The position numbers were made by a program, and so were the translations under genes. From an uncultured Curvibacter sp. (GTDB lineage Bacteria; Pseudomonadota; Gammaproteobacteria; Burkholderiales; Burkholderiaceae_C): 64,000 nt of DNA. The notes below the pieces were generated by a model that worked only from the letters and a program-made list of their open reading frames with translations, had not been told where the DNA came from and ran no database searches. This document shows positions 8,153-16,566 of the stretch, piece by piece; the stretch's first letter is position 1, and every line of letters starts with the position of its first letter. The DNA lies in NCBI GenBank assembly GCA_903828535.1, contig CAIKMN010000029.1:1-64000 (forward strand), read 5' to 3'.

Positions 8153-9564
8153 TGGGCCGCAGCGCCGACTTGCGCGTCTGGTTTGACGCGTTGCAACAAG
8201 GCCAGCATGTCATGCTGAATGCGCTGTAAGGCCGCTTCAGTTTGGCCTTCAAAACGCAACACCAAAACCGGCGTGGTGTTGGACGCGCGAATCAGACCAA
8301 AGCCATCGGCCCAATCGATGCGCAAACCGTCCATGGTGGAGACAGTGGCCGTTTGGCTTTTCACAAATTCTGGCGCTAAAGCCTGCAACTGGGCGGTCAG
8401 CGCGTGGGGCTCGCCTTCTTGGCATGCCACATTCAACTCAGGCGTGGCGTGGCTTTGCGGCAAGGCGTTGAGCACCGCATTCGCATCGGGTGCGCGGCTC
8501 ACAATTTCAAGCAGGCGGCAACCCGCGTAAGTGCCGTCGTCAAAGCCGTACCAACGTTCTTTGAAAAAGATGTGGCCGCTCATTTCGCCACCCAAGGGCG
8601 CGCCATTGGGGTTTTGGCTATCGCGCATGCGCGCTTTAATGAGCGAGTGCCCTGTTTTGAACATCACCGGCACACCGCCTGCGGCTTCAATGGCCGGGGC
8701 CAGACGTTGACTGCACTTGACGTCGTAGATGATTTCGCCGCCAGGCACGCGCGACAAAACATCTTGTGCAAACAACATCATTTGCCGATCGGGGAAAATG
8801 TTTTGGCCATTGTTTGTGACGATGCCGAGGCGGTCGCCGTCGCCGTCAAAAGCCAGACCCAATTCAGCGCCTGTGCTTTTTAAAGCGGCCATCAGGTCAA
8901 CCAAGTTCTCTGGTTTACTGGGGTCTGGGTGGTGGTTCGGGAAATGGCCATCGACCTCGCTGAACAATTCGATGACCTCGCAGCCCAAGGCTTTGAAAAT
9001 GGCGGGCGCGCTCGCACCGGCCACGCCGTTGCCCGAATCAACGACGATCTTCATGGGGCGGCTGAGCTTGATGTCGCCGATGATGCGCTCGCGGTAAGCG
9101 TCGCCAATGTCTTGATGTCGCAAGCTGCCGCCCGCATTTTGCAGCGCGGCTTGGGCGGTTGCATCGCCCTCCATGGCGCGGCGCAAACCTTGAATTTCTT
9201 CGCCGTAAATGGCCTTGCCCGCCAAGACCATTTTGAAGCCGTTGTAGTCTTTGGGGTTGTGGCTGCCGGTGACCTGAATACCGCTTTGGCACAGCGTGCT
9301 CGCAGCAAAATACAGCATGGGCGTGGTGACCATGCCCACGTCAATGACGTCAACACCCGCAGCAACCAAGCCCTGCATCAACGCGGCTGAGAGGCTGGGG
9401 CCGCTCAAACGACCATCGCGGCCGACCGCCACCGTCTTTTCACCCTTGGCCAAAGCCGCTGCGCCAAACGCCAATCCAAGGCCCCGGGCCACGTCCTCGT
9501 TCAAGGTGCTGGGGACGATGCCACGAATGTCGTAGGCTTTGAAAATAGTGGGGTTTAAGATCAT
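8149..9564 (-). CDS. Phosphomannomutase/phosphoglucomutase (AlgC/ManB type)
   Basis: 471 residues with the four-domain alpha-D-phosphohexomutase layout: N-terminal FKAYDIRGIVP, active-site phosphoserine loop TGSHNPKDYNGFK near residue 100, metal-binding loop DGDGDR near residue 240, sugar-binding GEMSGHIFFKE near residue 325, and a C-terminal phosphate-binding RASNTTPVLVLRFE. It interconverts mannose- or glucose-1- and 6-phosphates for LPS and exopolysaccharide precursors. Its stop overlaps the waaA start by 4 bases, which supports a role in LPS synthesis. It lies 72 bases downstream of prpE on the same strand. Confidence 0.92.
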   Translation of the reverse strand: MILNPTIFKAYDIRGIVPSTLNEDVARGLGLAFGAAALAKGEKTVAVGRDGRLSGPSLSAALMQGLVAAGVDVIDVGMVTTPMLYFAASTLCQSGIQVTGSHNPKDYNGFKMVLAGKAIYGEEIQGLRRAMEGDATAQAALQNAGGSLRHQDIGDAYRERIIGDIKLSRPMKIVVDSGNGVAGASAPAIFKALGCEVIELFSEVDGHFPNHHPDPSKPENLVDLMAALKSTGAELGLAFDGDGDRLGIVTNNGQNIFPDRQMMLFAQDVLSRVPGGEIIYDVKCSQRLAPAIEAAGGVPVMFKTGHSLIKARMRDSQNPNGAPLGGEMSGHIFFKERWYGFDDGTYAGCRLLEIVSRAPDANAVLNALPQSHATPELNVACQEGEPHALTAQLQALAPEFVKSQTATVSTMDGLRIDWADGFGLIRASNTTPVLVLRFEGQTEAALQRIQHDMLALLQRVKPDAQVGAAAH

Positions 9565-9636
9565 GGCGAAGAGGCTAAAAATAAGCGGTTGAAAACACCA
9601 TTTTAGGCAATGATCGTGACACCCCTGACGTGAAGT

Positions 9637-11538
9637 TCAAGCCTGGGTTGGCGTCAACATTTCTTTGATCAAGAGCAAGGGGGTTGGGTCGTCCATGGTC
9701 GTCAAATCGCCAGGATCGCGACCTTCTGCTACCGCCTGCAAAGCCCTTCGCAGCAACTTGCCACTGCGTGTTTTTGGCAAGCCATTGACGATGTAAACCC
9801 GAGCGGGTCGGGCCACTGCGCCCAGGTCGTTGTCCACCACTTTCATGAGCGCCCCCTCGAGCTTCAATTTGGCGGCATCATCGTTTAATTGGCTGGTGTC
9901 TTTGGCAATTACAAAAGCAATCGCCACTTGACCTTTGAGCTTGTCCGCAATCCCAACAACAGCCACCTCGGCCACATTGGCATGGCTGGACAGGCTTTCT
10001 TCAATTTCGCGGGTGCCCAATCGGTGACCCGCGACGTTGATCACGTCGTCGGTTCGACCCAAAATAAAGAAGTAGCCGTCTTCATCGCGAATGCCCCAGT
10101 CAAAGGTGCTGTAGGCCAAGCGATTGGGGATGCTCTTCCAATAGGTGTTCACAAAACGGGCATCGTCGCGCCAAACGGTTTGCAAGCAACCAGGCGGCAG
10201 CGGGCCTTCGATGCCGACAACGCCTTTTTGATTCGGCCCGATCAACTCTTCGCCGGTGGTTTCGTCGAACAACTTGACGTCGTAACCGTACATGGCCAAA
10301 CCGGGGCTGCCAAATTTTGATTTTTGTGCCTCAATGCCATTGGCGAGTGTCAAGATCGGCCAGCCTGATTCGGTTTGCCAGTAGTTGTCGATGATGGGCA
10401 CATTCAAGGCGCTGCTGATCCATTGGGCTGTCGGCTCGTCCAGCGGCTCGCCGGCCAAATACAGGGCCTTCAAGCTACTGATGTCGTACTTTTGCAAGAG
10501 GGCGGGGTCTTGTTTTTTGAGCACCCGAATGGCGGTTGGCGCACTGAACATGCGGCTGACTTTGTATTTCTCAACCAAGGACCACCAGATGCCGGCGTCG
10601 GGACGGGTCGGCAAGCCCTCATAAACCACCGTGGCCATGCCCGCAATCAGGGGGCCATACACGATGTAGCTGTGGCCCACGACCCAGCCAATGTCGCTGG
10701 TGCAAAAATAAGTTTCGCCGCTTTGCCCTTGGAAAATCGACTTCATGCTGGCCGCCAAGGCCACGGCGTAGCCGCCGGTGTCGCGCTGAACGCCCTTGGG
10801 TTTTCCAGTCGTACCGCTGGTGTAAAGCGTGTAGCTGGGCTGCGTCGATTCCACCCAAACACAGGGAACCACGGTGTTGGCGAATTGTTCTCGCAATGGG
10901 GCCCAATCGACGTCGCGGCCAGGCACTTTGTCAAAAGCGGTCAAGCCACGGTCGATCATCAACACGCTTTGAGGTTTGTTTTTGGCCAAGACAATGGCTT
11001 CGTCCAACAGGGGTTTGTAGGGCACCACTTTGCCGCCTCGCGAACCCGCGTCGGCGCTCACAATCACCTTGGGCTCTGCATCGTCGATGCGTGAGGCCAG
11101 TGAACCCGAGGCAAACCCACCAAACACGACCGAGTGAATGGCCCCCAACCGGGTGCAGGCCAACATGGCAAAAACCGCCTCAGCAATCATGGGCATGTAA
11201 ATCAGCACCCGATCGCCCTGCCCCACGCCCAAGCTTTGCAGGGCCGCGGCCATGCGCTGGACTTCTGCGTGCAATTCTTTGAACGAATAAACCCGTTCAG
11301 TTTCTGTTTCTGTCGACACCGCAATCAGCGCGTTTTGATCGGCGTTTTGCACCAAATGACGGTCAACCGCGTTGTGGCACAAGTTGGTGGTGCCACCGAC
11401 AAACCACTTGGCAAACGGCGGGTTGCTGTAATCACAGACTTGCTGAGGGAGTTGCTTCCAATCGATCAAAGCCGCTTGTTCGGTCCAAAAGGCGTCACGC
11501 TCTTTCAGTGAACGCGCATGGAATTGGCGGTAGGTCAT
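9637..11538 (-). CDS. prpE: Propionate-CoA ligase (acetyl-CoA synthetase family)
   Basis: 633 residues, ANL-superfamily acyl-CoA synthetase. The ATP-binding P-loop is YTSGTTGKPKG, the A5 region is NYWQTESGWPI, the hinge motif is LGRTDDVINVAGHRLGTREIEE, and the catalytic C-terminal lysine lies in TRSGKLLRR. The N terminus (YRQFHARSLKERDAFW) is the PrpE type rather than Acs. It activates propionate, and probably acetate or acrylate, to the CoA ester in the cytosol. The start at 11538 has a good ribosome-binding site (aggag). No other prp genes are adjacent. Confidence 0.9.
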   Translation of the reverse strand: MTYRQFHARSLKERDAFWTEQAALIDWKQLPQQVCDYSNPPFAKWFVGGTTNLCHNAVDRHLVQNADQNALIAVSTETETERVYSFKELHAEVQRMAAALQSLGVGQGDRVLIYMPMIAEAVFAMLACTRLGAIHSVVFGGFASGSLASRIDDAEPKVIVSADAGSRGGKVVPYKPLLDEAIVLAKNKPQSVLMIDRGLTAFDKVPGRDVDWAPLREQFANTVVPCVWVESTQPSYTLYTSGTTGKPKGVQRDTGGYAVALAASMKSIFQGQSGETYFCTSDIGWVVGHSYIVYGPLIAGMATVVYEGLPTRPDAGIWWSLVEKYKVSRMFSAPTAIRVLKKQDPALLQKYDISSLKALYLAGEPLDEPTAQWISSALNVPIIDNYWQTESGWPILTLANGIEAQKSKFGSPGLAMYGYDVKLFDETTGEELIGPNQKGVVGIEGPLPPGCLQTVWRDDARFVNTYWKSIPNRLAYSTFDWGIRDEDGYFFILGRTDDVINVAGHRLGTREIEESLSSHANVAEVAVVGIADKLKGQVAIAFVIAKDTSQLNDDAAKLKLEGALMKVVDNDLGAVARPARVYIVNGLPKTRSGKLLRRALQAVAEGRDPGDLTTMDDPTPLLLIKEMLTPTQA

Positions 11539-11603
11539 GGTGACAGACTCCTAATAATGGTCGGTGATGGGGTGTTCACTTTTCATTATCAGAAATGTTT
11601 TTG

Positions 11604-12224
11604 TCACGAAGCTGACTTGACCAGAGCCTGAATTTCTTTGAACTGAGGGTGCTCAGCAGTTTGAAGCCACTCAAAAATGACCATCTCGGTGGTGACCAAT
11701 TCAGCACCTGCACCGGCCAGACGGTCAAAGGCGGCGTCTTGGTTGCGCACACTGCGCGAGCCACATGCGTCGGTGACCACCCACACTTCGAATTCGTCGT
11801 CCATCAAATCAAGCGCCGTTTGCAACAAGCAAATATGGGCTTCAACACCCGCGATCACAATCGCATGGCGCTCAGCAGCCTTGCCGTTGTTCGGCACGGC
11901 TTTTTGCAAATGTTTGGGCAGGCTGCGTGCGTTGCCTGCTGGTGCTTTGGCAGGCGGGCGCAGCCACTCACCCAAGCCCTCTTCGGCCGCACTGAAGTGC
12001 ATTTTGGCCAGCGTGCGCTGGCACAAGGCCTTTAGCGCCGGATCGTTTTCACCCAACCCAGAGGGATTTTGTTCGGTGCCCCAAATCGGCACATGCAACA
12101 GTTTGGCCACTTGGGCCAGTTTGCGCGCCTGCGCCAAAACGGCCTCGCCCTCGTGGACTGCCGGCATCAAGCGGCTTTGGTAGTCGACCAGCACCAACTG
12201 GCTTTCATCGGCTTGCAACAACAT
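11604..12224 (-). CDS. Isochorismatase-family cysteine hydrolase (YcaC-like)
   Basis: 206 residues from the ATG at 12224. The isochorismatase-fold catalytic triad can be traced: Asp in LVLVDYQSRLMP near residue 13, a Lys in AKMHFSA, and the nucleophilic Cys in GVEAHICLLQTALDL. Members hydrolyse small amides or related bonds; the YcaC subgroup has no firmly assigned substrate. The length is normal for the family and there is no signal peptide. It sits between prpE (same strand, 65 bases away) and the divergent NlpC/P60 gene. Confidence 0.82.
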   Translation of the reverse strand: MLLQADESQLVLVDYQSRLMPAVHEGEAVLAQARKLAQVAKLLHVPIWGTEQNPSGLGENDPALKALCQRTLAKMHFSAAEEGLGEWLRPPAKAPAGNARSLPKHLQKAVPNNGKAAERHAIVIAGVEAHICLLQTALDLMDDEFEVWVVTDACGSRSVRNQDAAFDRLAGAGAELVTTEMVIFEWLQTAEHPQFKEIQALVKSAS

Positions 12225-12310
12225 GGAGTGACCTGTTCTTTTAAAAATGGAGAGGGGGGATGGGCCTGCCGCTGGGCAGTTAGAAAGTGACAAAAAAGAC
12301 CCTCGCCGTT

Positions 12311-12901
12311 ATGATACCTGCCATGAATTTGCCTCGCCCCCGGTGGACGTGGTGGTTGACTTGGGTCGCTTGTCTAGTGGCCCTGAATGCCACGGCCGCA
12401 CCGACCCAACCCATTGATGACGTCGAAAAGTTGCTCCAAGAACAAGGCGTTCTGGATCAAGTGAATCAACTTCGTCAATCTTTGAGTGAACGCGCTTCGG
12501 ATTTGGTCGGCAATGCCATGGGCTTTTTGGGCGTGCCTTATCGCCGTGGTGGCACCAACCCTGAAATTGGTTTTGATTGCAGCGGCTTTGTGCGCGCCGT
12601 TTTTGACCAGACTGCCGGCAAGTTGTTGCCCCGAAAAGCGTCCCAACAAGCGGCTGAAACCCAAAAGATCGACAAGCGTGAGCTTCAACCCGGCGACTTG
12701 GTGTTCTTCAACACCATGCGCCACGCATTCAGCCATGTCGGCATTTACATTGGCGACAACAAGTTCATCCACTCGCCCAAACCGGGTGAAAGTGTCCGAG
12801 TCGATGATTTACGCCAAGCCTATTGGCAGCGCCGTTTTGACGGCGCGCGGCGCGTGCCAAGCCTGCCCGCCAAACGCAGCGACAACGACGCCGTTGAATG
12901 A
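12311..12901 (+). CDS. NlpC/P60-family cell-wall endopeptidase, exported
   Basis: About 196 residues from the ATG at 12311; a GTG at 12287 and an ATG at 12323 are alternatives. The N terminus is a signal peptide (RPRWTWWLTWVACLVALNATA). The NlpC/P60 domain covers the second half: FDCSGFVRAVF with the nucleophilic Cys, RHAFSHVGIYIGDNKFIH with the catalytic His, and a probable third polar residue in the IHSP stretch. The family cleaves peptide stems of peptidoglycan (often D-Glu to mDAP). It is predicted periplasmic; no clean lipobox is seen. A strong terminator follows. Confidence 0.88.
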   Translation: MIPAMNLPRPRWTWWLTWVACLVALNATAAPTQPIDDVEKLLQEQGVLDQVNQLRQSLSERASDLVGNAMGFLGVPYRRGGTNPEIGFDCSGFVRAVFDQTAGKLLPRKASQQAAETQKIDKRELQPGDLVFFNTMRHAFSHVGIYIGDNKFIHSPKPGESVRVDDLRQAYWQRRFDGARRVPSLPAKRSDNDAVE

Positions 12902-12961
12902 GGCAACGCCAATGGAGCCGGCCCCTAACTAAACACAGACCAAACCTAAATGGTTAAAAAG

Positions 12962-12997
12962 AAGCCCCTTTAAAAACAGTTCTAAAGGGGCTTTTTT
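12962..12997. terminator. Bidirectional Rho-independent terminator
   Basis: A perfect 10-bp stem, aagcccctttt-type: arms 12962-12971 (aagccccttt) and 12984-12993 (aaaggggctt), with a 12-base loop and a run of six T after it on the plus strand. On the minus strand the stem is followed by ttcttttt. It lies between the convergent NlpC/P60 and lpdA genes and can serve both. Confidence 0.9.
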
Positions 12998-13010
12998 GGA
13001 GTGGGTGCGT

Positions 13011-14810
13011 TCAGCGCTTCACAGGCGGCAGATCCGTACAACTGCCATGTGCAGCTTCTGCAGCCAAGCCTATCGATTCGCCCAAGGTGGGATGCGGGTG
13101 AATGGTTTTGCCGATATCAATTTCATCTGCGCCCATTTCAATCGCCAAGGCCACTTCACCAATCATGTCACCGGCGTGCGTACCGACCATGCCACCGCCC
13201 AAAATACGTTGGGTTTCAGCGTCAAACAAGAGTTTGGTGAAGCCTTCGTCACGGCCGTTGGCAATGGCGCGGCCGGAGGCGTTCCAAGGGAACAAGCCCT
13301 TTTTGACCTTGATCCCTTGCGCCTTGGCTTGGTCTTCGGTCAAACCGACCCAAGCCACCTCGGGGTCGGTATAGGCCACGCTGGGGATCACGCGGGCATT
13401 GAAGGCCGCGCTGGCCAAAGCTTTATCGCCCTTTTGCTCGCCCGCGATGACTTCTGCCGCCACATGGGCTTCGTGCACCGCCTTGTGGGCGAGCATGGGC
13501 TGGCCAACGATGTCCCCGATGGCAAAAATATGCGGCACGTTGGTGCGCATCTGGATGTCGACCTCGATGAAGCCACGATCGGTCACGGCCACACCGGCTT
13601 TTTCGGCGCTGATTTTTTTGCCATTCGGCGAGCGCCCCACGGCTTGTAGCACCAAGTCGTAGGTTTGAGGCGCGGGCGCGCCCTCGCCTTCAAATGTCAC
13701 TTCAATGCCAGCTGGCGTCGCCTTGGCCCCCACCGTTTTGGTTTTGAGGAGGATGTTGTCAAAGCGATGGGCGTTCATTTTTTGCCAGACTTTGACCAGA
13801 TCGCGGTCAGCGCCTTGCATCAGGCCATCCATCATTTCCACCACGTCCAAGCGGGCGCCGAGGGTGCTGTAAACCGTGCCCATTTCCAGGCCAATGATGC
13901 CGCCGCCCAGTATCAACATTCGCTTGGGCACTTCTTTCAACGCCAAAGCGCCGGTGGAGTCGACCACGCGCGGGTCTTCAGGCATGAAGGGCAATTTCAC
14001 CGATTGTGAGCCCGCCGCGATGATGGCGTTCTTGAAGCCGACGGTTTGGGATTTGCCGGTTTTCTCTTGGGCTGAGCCGGTGGTTTCTTCGACCTGCAAC
14101 TGGTGCGGACTCAGGAAGTGACCGGTGCCACGCAAGACGGTGACCTTGCGCATCTTGCCCATGGCGGCCAAACCGCCGGTGAGCTTGCTGATGACTTTTT
14201 CTTTGTGCGAGCGCAGCTTATCCAGGTTGACTTGCGGCTCACCAAAGGTCACGCCCAAGTCGGCAAAGTGCGCCACTTCGTCCATGACCGCGGCCACGTG
14301 CAGCAGGGCCTTAGACGGAATGCAGCCCACGTTCAGGCAGACGCCACCCAAGGTGGCATATCGCTCGACCAGGACGACTTTGAGGCCCAAATCAGCGGCG
14401 CGGAAAGCGGCGGAATAACCACCAGGGCCACCGCCCAAAACGAGCAAGTCGCATTCGACGTCGTTTTGGCCCACGGTGGCGGAGGCCTTCTGCGCAGGCG
14501 CAGGTGAAGATGTAGGCGCAGGTGAAGGTGCCGTAGCAGCCGCTGAGACAGGAGACGCTTGAGCGCCCGCTTCGGTGGTCTCCAAGGTCAGCACCAACGT
14601 GCCCTCCGACACCTTGTCGCCAAGTTTGACCTTGAGTTCTTTCACCACGCCGGCGTGAGAGGAAGGGATTTCCATCGAGGCCTTGTCGGACTCGACGGTA
14701 ATCAAAGACTGTTCTGCTTGGATGGGGTCGCCGGCTTTTACCAGCAACTCAATCACGGTGACTTCGTCGAAGTCGCCGATGTCAGGAACTTGAATGTCAA
14801 TTTGAGCCAT
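13011..14810 (-). CDS. lpdA: Dihydrolipoamide dehydrogenase (E3) with N-terminal lipoyl domain
   Basis: 599 residues from the ATG at 14810, preceded by a good ribosome-binding site (gaggaa). Residues 1-80 are a lipoyl domain with the lipoylation lysine in VESDKASMEIPS. An Ala/Pro/Ser linker follows (about 85-115). The FAD-dependent E3 body has GGGPGGYSAAFRA, the redox-active disulfide GGVCLNVGCIPSKALL, the NAD-binding GGGIIGLEMG and the C-terminal HPHPTLGES with the catalytic His. It re-oxidises dihydrolipoamide on E2. It is the last gene of aceE-aceF-lpdA and starts 10 bases after aceF. A lipoyl-bearing E3 is known in Neisseria and Burkholderiales. Confidence 0.96.
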   Translation of the reverse strand: MAQIDIQVPDIGDFDEVTVIELLVKAGDPIQAEQSLITVESDKASMEIPSSHAGVVKELKVKLGDKVSEGTLVLTLETTEAGAQASPVSAAATAPSPAPTSSPAPAQKASATVGQNDVECDLLVLGGGPGGYSAAFRAADLGLKVVLVERYATLGGVCLNVGCIPSKALLHVAAVMDEVAHFADLGVTFGEPQVNLDKLRSHKEKVISKLTGGLAAMGKMRKVTVLRGTGHFLSPHQLQVEETTGSAQEKTGKSQTVGFKNAIIAAGSQSVKLPFMPEDPRVVDSTGALALKEVPKRMLILGGGIIGLEMGTVYSTLGARLDVVEMMDGLMQGADRDLVKVWQKMNAHRFDNILLKTKTVGAKATPAGIEVTFEGEGAPAPQTYDLVLQAVGRSPNGKKISAEKAGVAVTDRGFIEVDIQMRTNVPHIFAIGDIVGQPMLAHKAVHEAHVAAEVIAGEQKGDKALASAAFNARVIPSVAYTDPEVAWVGLTEDQAKAQGIKVKKGLFPWNASGRAIANGRDEGFTKLLFDAETQRILGGGMVGTHAGDMIGEVALAIEMGADEIDIGKTIHPHPTLGESIGLAAEAAHGSCTDLPPVKR

Positions 14811-14820
14811 CTTCAATTCC

Positions 14821-16551
14821 TCACAGCAAGACGCGACGGAAGTCGGCCAAAATTTGTCCCAAGAAAGCATTGAAGCGAGCGGCAGAAGCGCCGTCGATCA
14901 CGCGGTGATCCCATGTCAAGGACAGCGGCAGCATCAAACGGGGCTGGAAGGCCTTGCCGTCCCACTTGGGTTCGATTTGGCTCTTGCACACGCCCAAAAT
15001 GGCAACTTCAGGCGCATTGATGATGGGCGTGAAATAGCGCCCGCCGATGCCGCCCAAGCTCGAGATTGTGAAGCTGGCGCCCGACATGTCGGCGGGACCG
15101 AGCTTGCCATCGCGCGCTTTTTTGGCGAGTTCGCCCATTTCTTGGCTGATTTGCAAAACGCCTTTTTTGTCGGCGTCCTTGATGACCGGAACGACCAGAC
15201 CATTTGGCGTGTCCGCTGCGAAACCGATGTGGTAATACTGCTTGTAGATCAAAGCGGAGTTGTCTGAATCCGCATCCAACGAGCTGTTGAACTCGGGGAA
15301 CTTTTTCAAAGCGGCCACGCAGGCCTTGATCAGGAAAGCGAGCATGGTGACCTTGACGCCGGACTTCTCGTTTTCTTTGTTGGTCAACAAACGGAAGGCT
15401 TCGAGGTCGGTGATGTCAGCGTCGTCGTGGTTGGTGACGGCTGGAATCACAATGGCGTTACGGGTCAAGTTGGCGCCGCTGATCTTCTTGATGCGGCTCA
15501 TTTCTTTGCGCTCAATCGGACCGAACTTGGCAAAGTCGACCTTGGGCCACGGCAGCAAATTCAGCTCGCTACCGCCTGTGGTTGCAGGCGCTTTGGCCGC
15601 TTGCGCCAGGGTTTGCAAGGCGCCGGCCATGACTGAACGGGTGAATTGTTGCACGTCCGCTTGCGTGATGCGGCCCTTCTGACCCGAGCCTTTGACTTCG
15701 TTCAAAGGCACGCCCAATTCACGGGCGAACTTGCGCACCGAAGGAGAAGCGTGGGGCACACCGACGGCCAAGGCCGAGGGGTTGTGCGCTGGGGCGGCCA
15801 CGGCGACAGACGAAGTGGGCGCAGTGGCAGCAGTGGCAGCAGTGGCAGCAGTAGCAATGGTTGCAGCAGTGGCAACAGTGGCAACAGTGGCAACAGAGGC
15901 CACCACCAAGGCGGCAGGGGGCGTAGAGGCGACAGGGCCATCCAGCACCAAGACCACATCCCCGATGTTGACTTTGTCGCCCAGCTTGACGCGCAACTCT
16001 TTGATGACACCGGCCGCAGAGGATGGAATTTCCATCGATGCTTTGTCTGATTCCACCGTGATCAACGACTGCTCGGCCTTGACCGTGTCGCCGACTTTCA
16101 CCAAAACCTCGATCACCGCTACGTCTTTGAAGTCACCAATATCGGGCACTCGAACTTCAACCGGGCCGGAAGTTGAAACGGTTTGGAGAACCACTGCGGG
16201 TTCAGCGGGTGCAACTTGTGCATCTGGTGCAACCGGTGCATCCGGTGGAGTAGGACCAGCAGGTGCTGATGGCGCAGAAGTTGAGGCCAAGGCTGCCGTT
16301 GAGGCCGCCTGACCCGCCACTTCTAAAGAGACAATGACGGAGCCTTCAGAAACTTGGTCGCCAAGTTTGACCTTGATTTCTTTCACCACACCCGCGTGCG
16401 AGGAAGGAATCTCCATCGACGCTTTATCAGACTCAACGGTGATCAAGGATTGTTCTGCCTTGACCGTATCGCCCACTTTGACCATCACCTCGATGACGGA
16501 CACGGCGTCAAAATCGCCAATATCGGGAACTTGAATGTCTAACAATGCCAT
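14821..16551 (-). CDS. aceF: Dihydrolipoamide acetyltransferase (E2) of pyruvate dehydrogenase, two lipoyl domains
   Basis: 576 residues. Two lipoyl domains (about 1-78 and 120-197) each have the lysine in ESDKASMEIPS. They are joined by an Ala/Pro linker, and the second is followed by an unusually regular Ala/Thr/Val linker (about 215-255). The E1/E3-binding domain follows (SVRKFARELGV...GRITQADV). The acyltransferase core ends in the catalytic DHRVIDGASAARF. It transfers the acetyl group to CoA and forms the structural core of the complex. The start at 16551 has a ggagaa ribosome-binding site. It begins 15 bases after aceE. Confidence 0.96.
   Translation of the reverse strand: MALLDIQVPDIGDFDAVSVIEVMVKVGDTVKAEQSLITVESDKASMEIPSSHAGVVKEIKVKLGDQVSEGSVIVSLEVAGQAASTAALASTSAPSAPAGPTPPDAPVAPDAQVAPAEPAVVLQTVSTSGPVEVRVPDIGDFKDVAVIEVLVKVGDTVKAEQSLITVESDKASMEIPSSAAGVIKELRVKLGDKVNIGDVVLVLDGPVASTPPAALVVASVATVATVATAATIATAATAATAATAPTSSVAVAAPAHNPSALAVGVPHASPSVRKFARELGVPLNEVKGSGQKGRITQADVQQFTRSVMAGALQTLAQAAKAPATTGGSELNLLPWPKVDFAKFGPIERKEMSRIKKISGANLTRNAIVIPAVTNHDDADITDLEAFRLLTNKENEKSGVKVTMLAFLIKACVAALKKFPEFNSSLDADSDNSALIYKQYYHIGFAADTPNGLVVPVIKDADKKGVLQISQEMGELAKKARDGKLGPADMSGASFTISSLGGIGGRYFTPIINAPEVAILGVCKSQIEPKWDGKAFQPRLMLPLSLTWDHRVIDGASAARFNAFLGQILADFRRVLL
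15821..15901 (-). repeat. 9-bp tandem repeat coding the aceF Ala/Thr/Val linker
   Basis: Nine consecutive 9-bp units. On the plus strand they read gcagtggca three times, then diverged copies (gcagtagca, atggttgca, gcagtggca, acagtggca twice, acagaggcc). Each unit adds three residues (such as ATA or ATV) to the flexible linker between the second lipoyl domain and the E3-binding domain. The period keeps the frame. Confidence 0.9.
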
Positions 16552-16566
16552 GTTGTTCTCCCGTCT

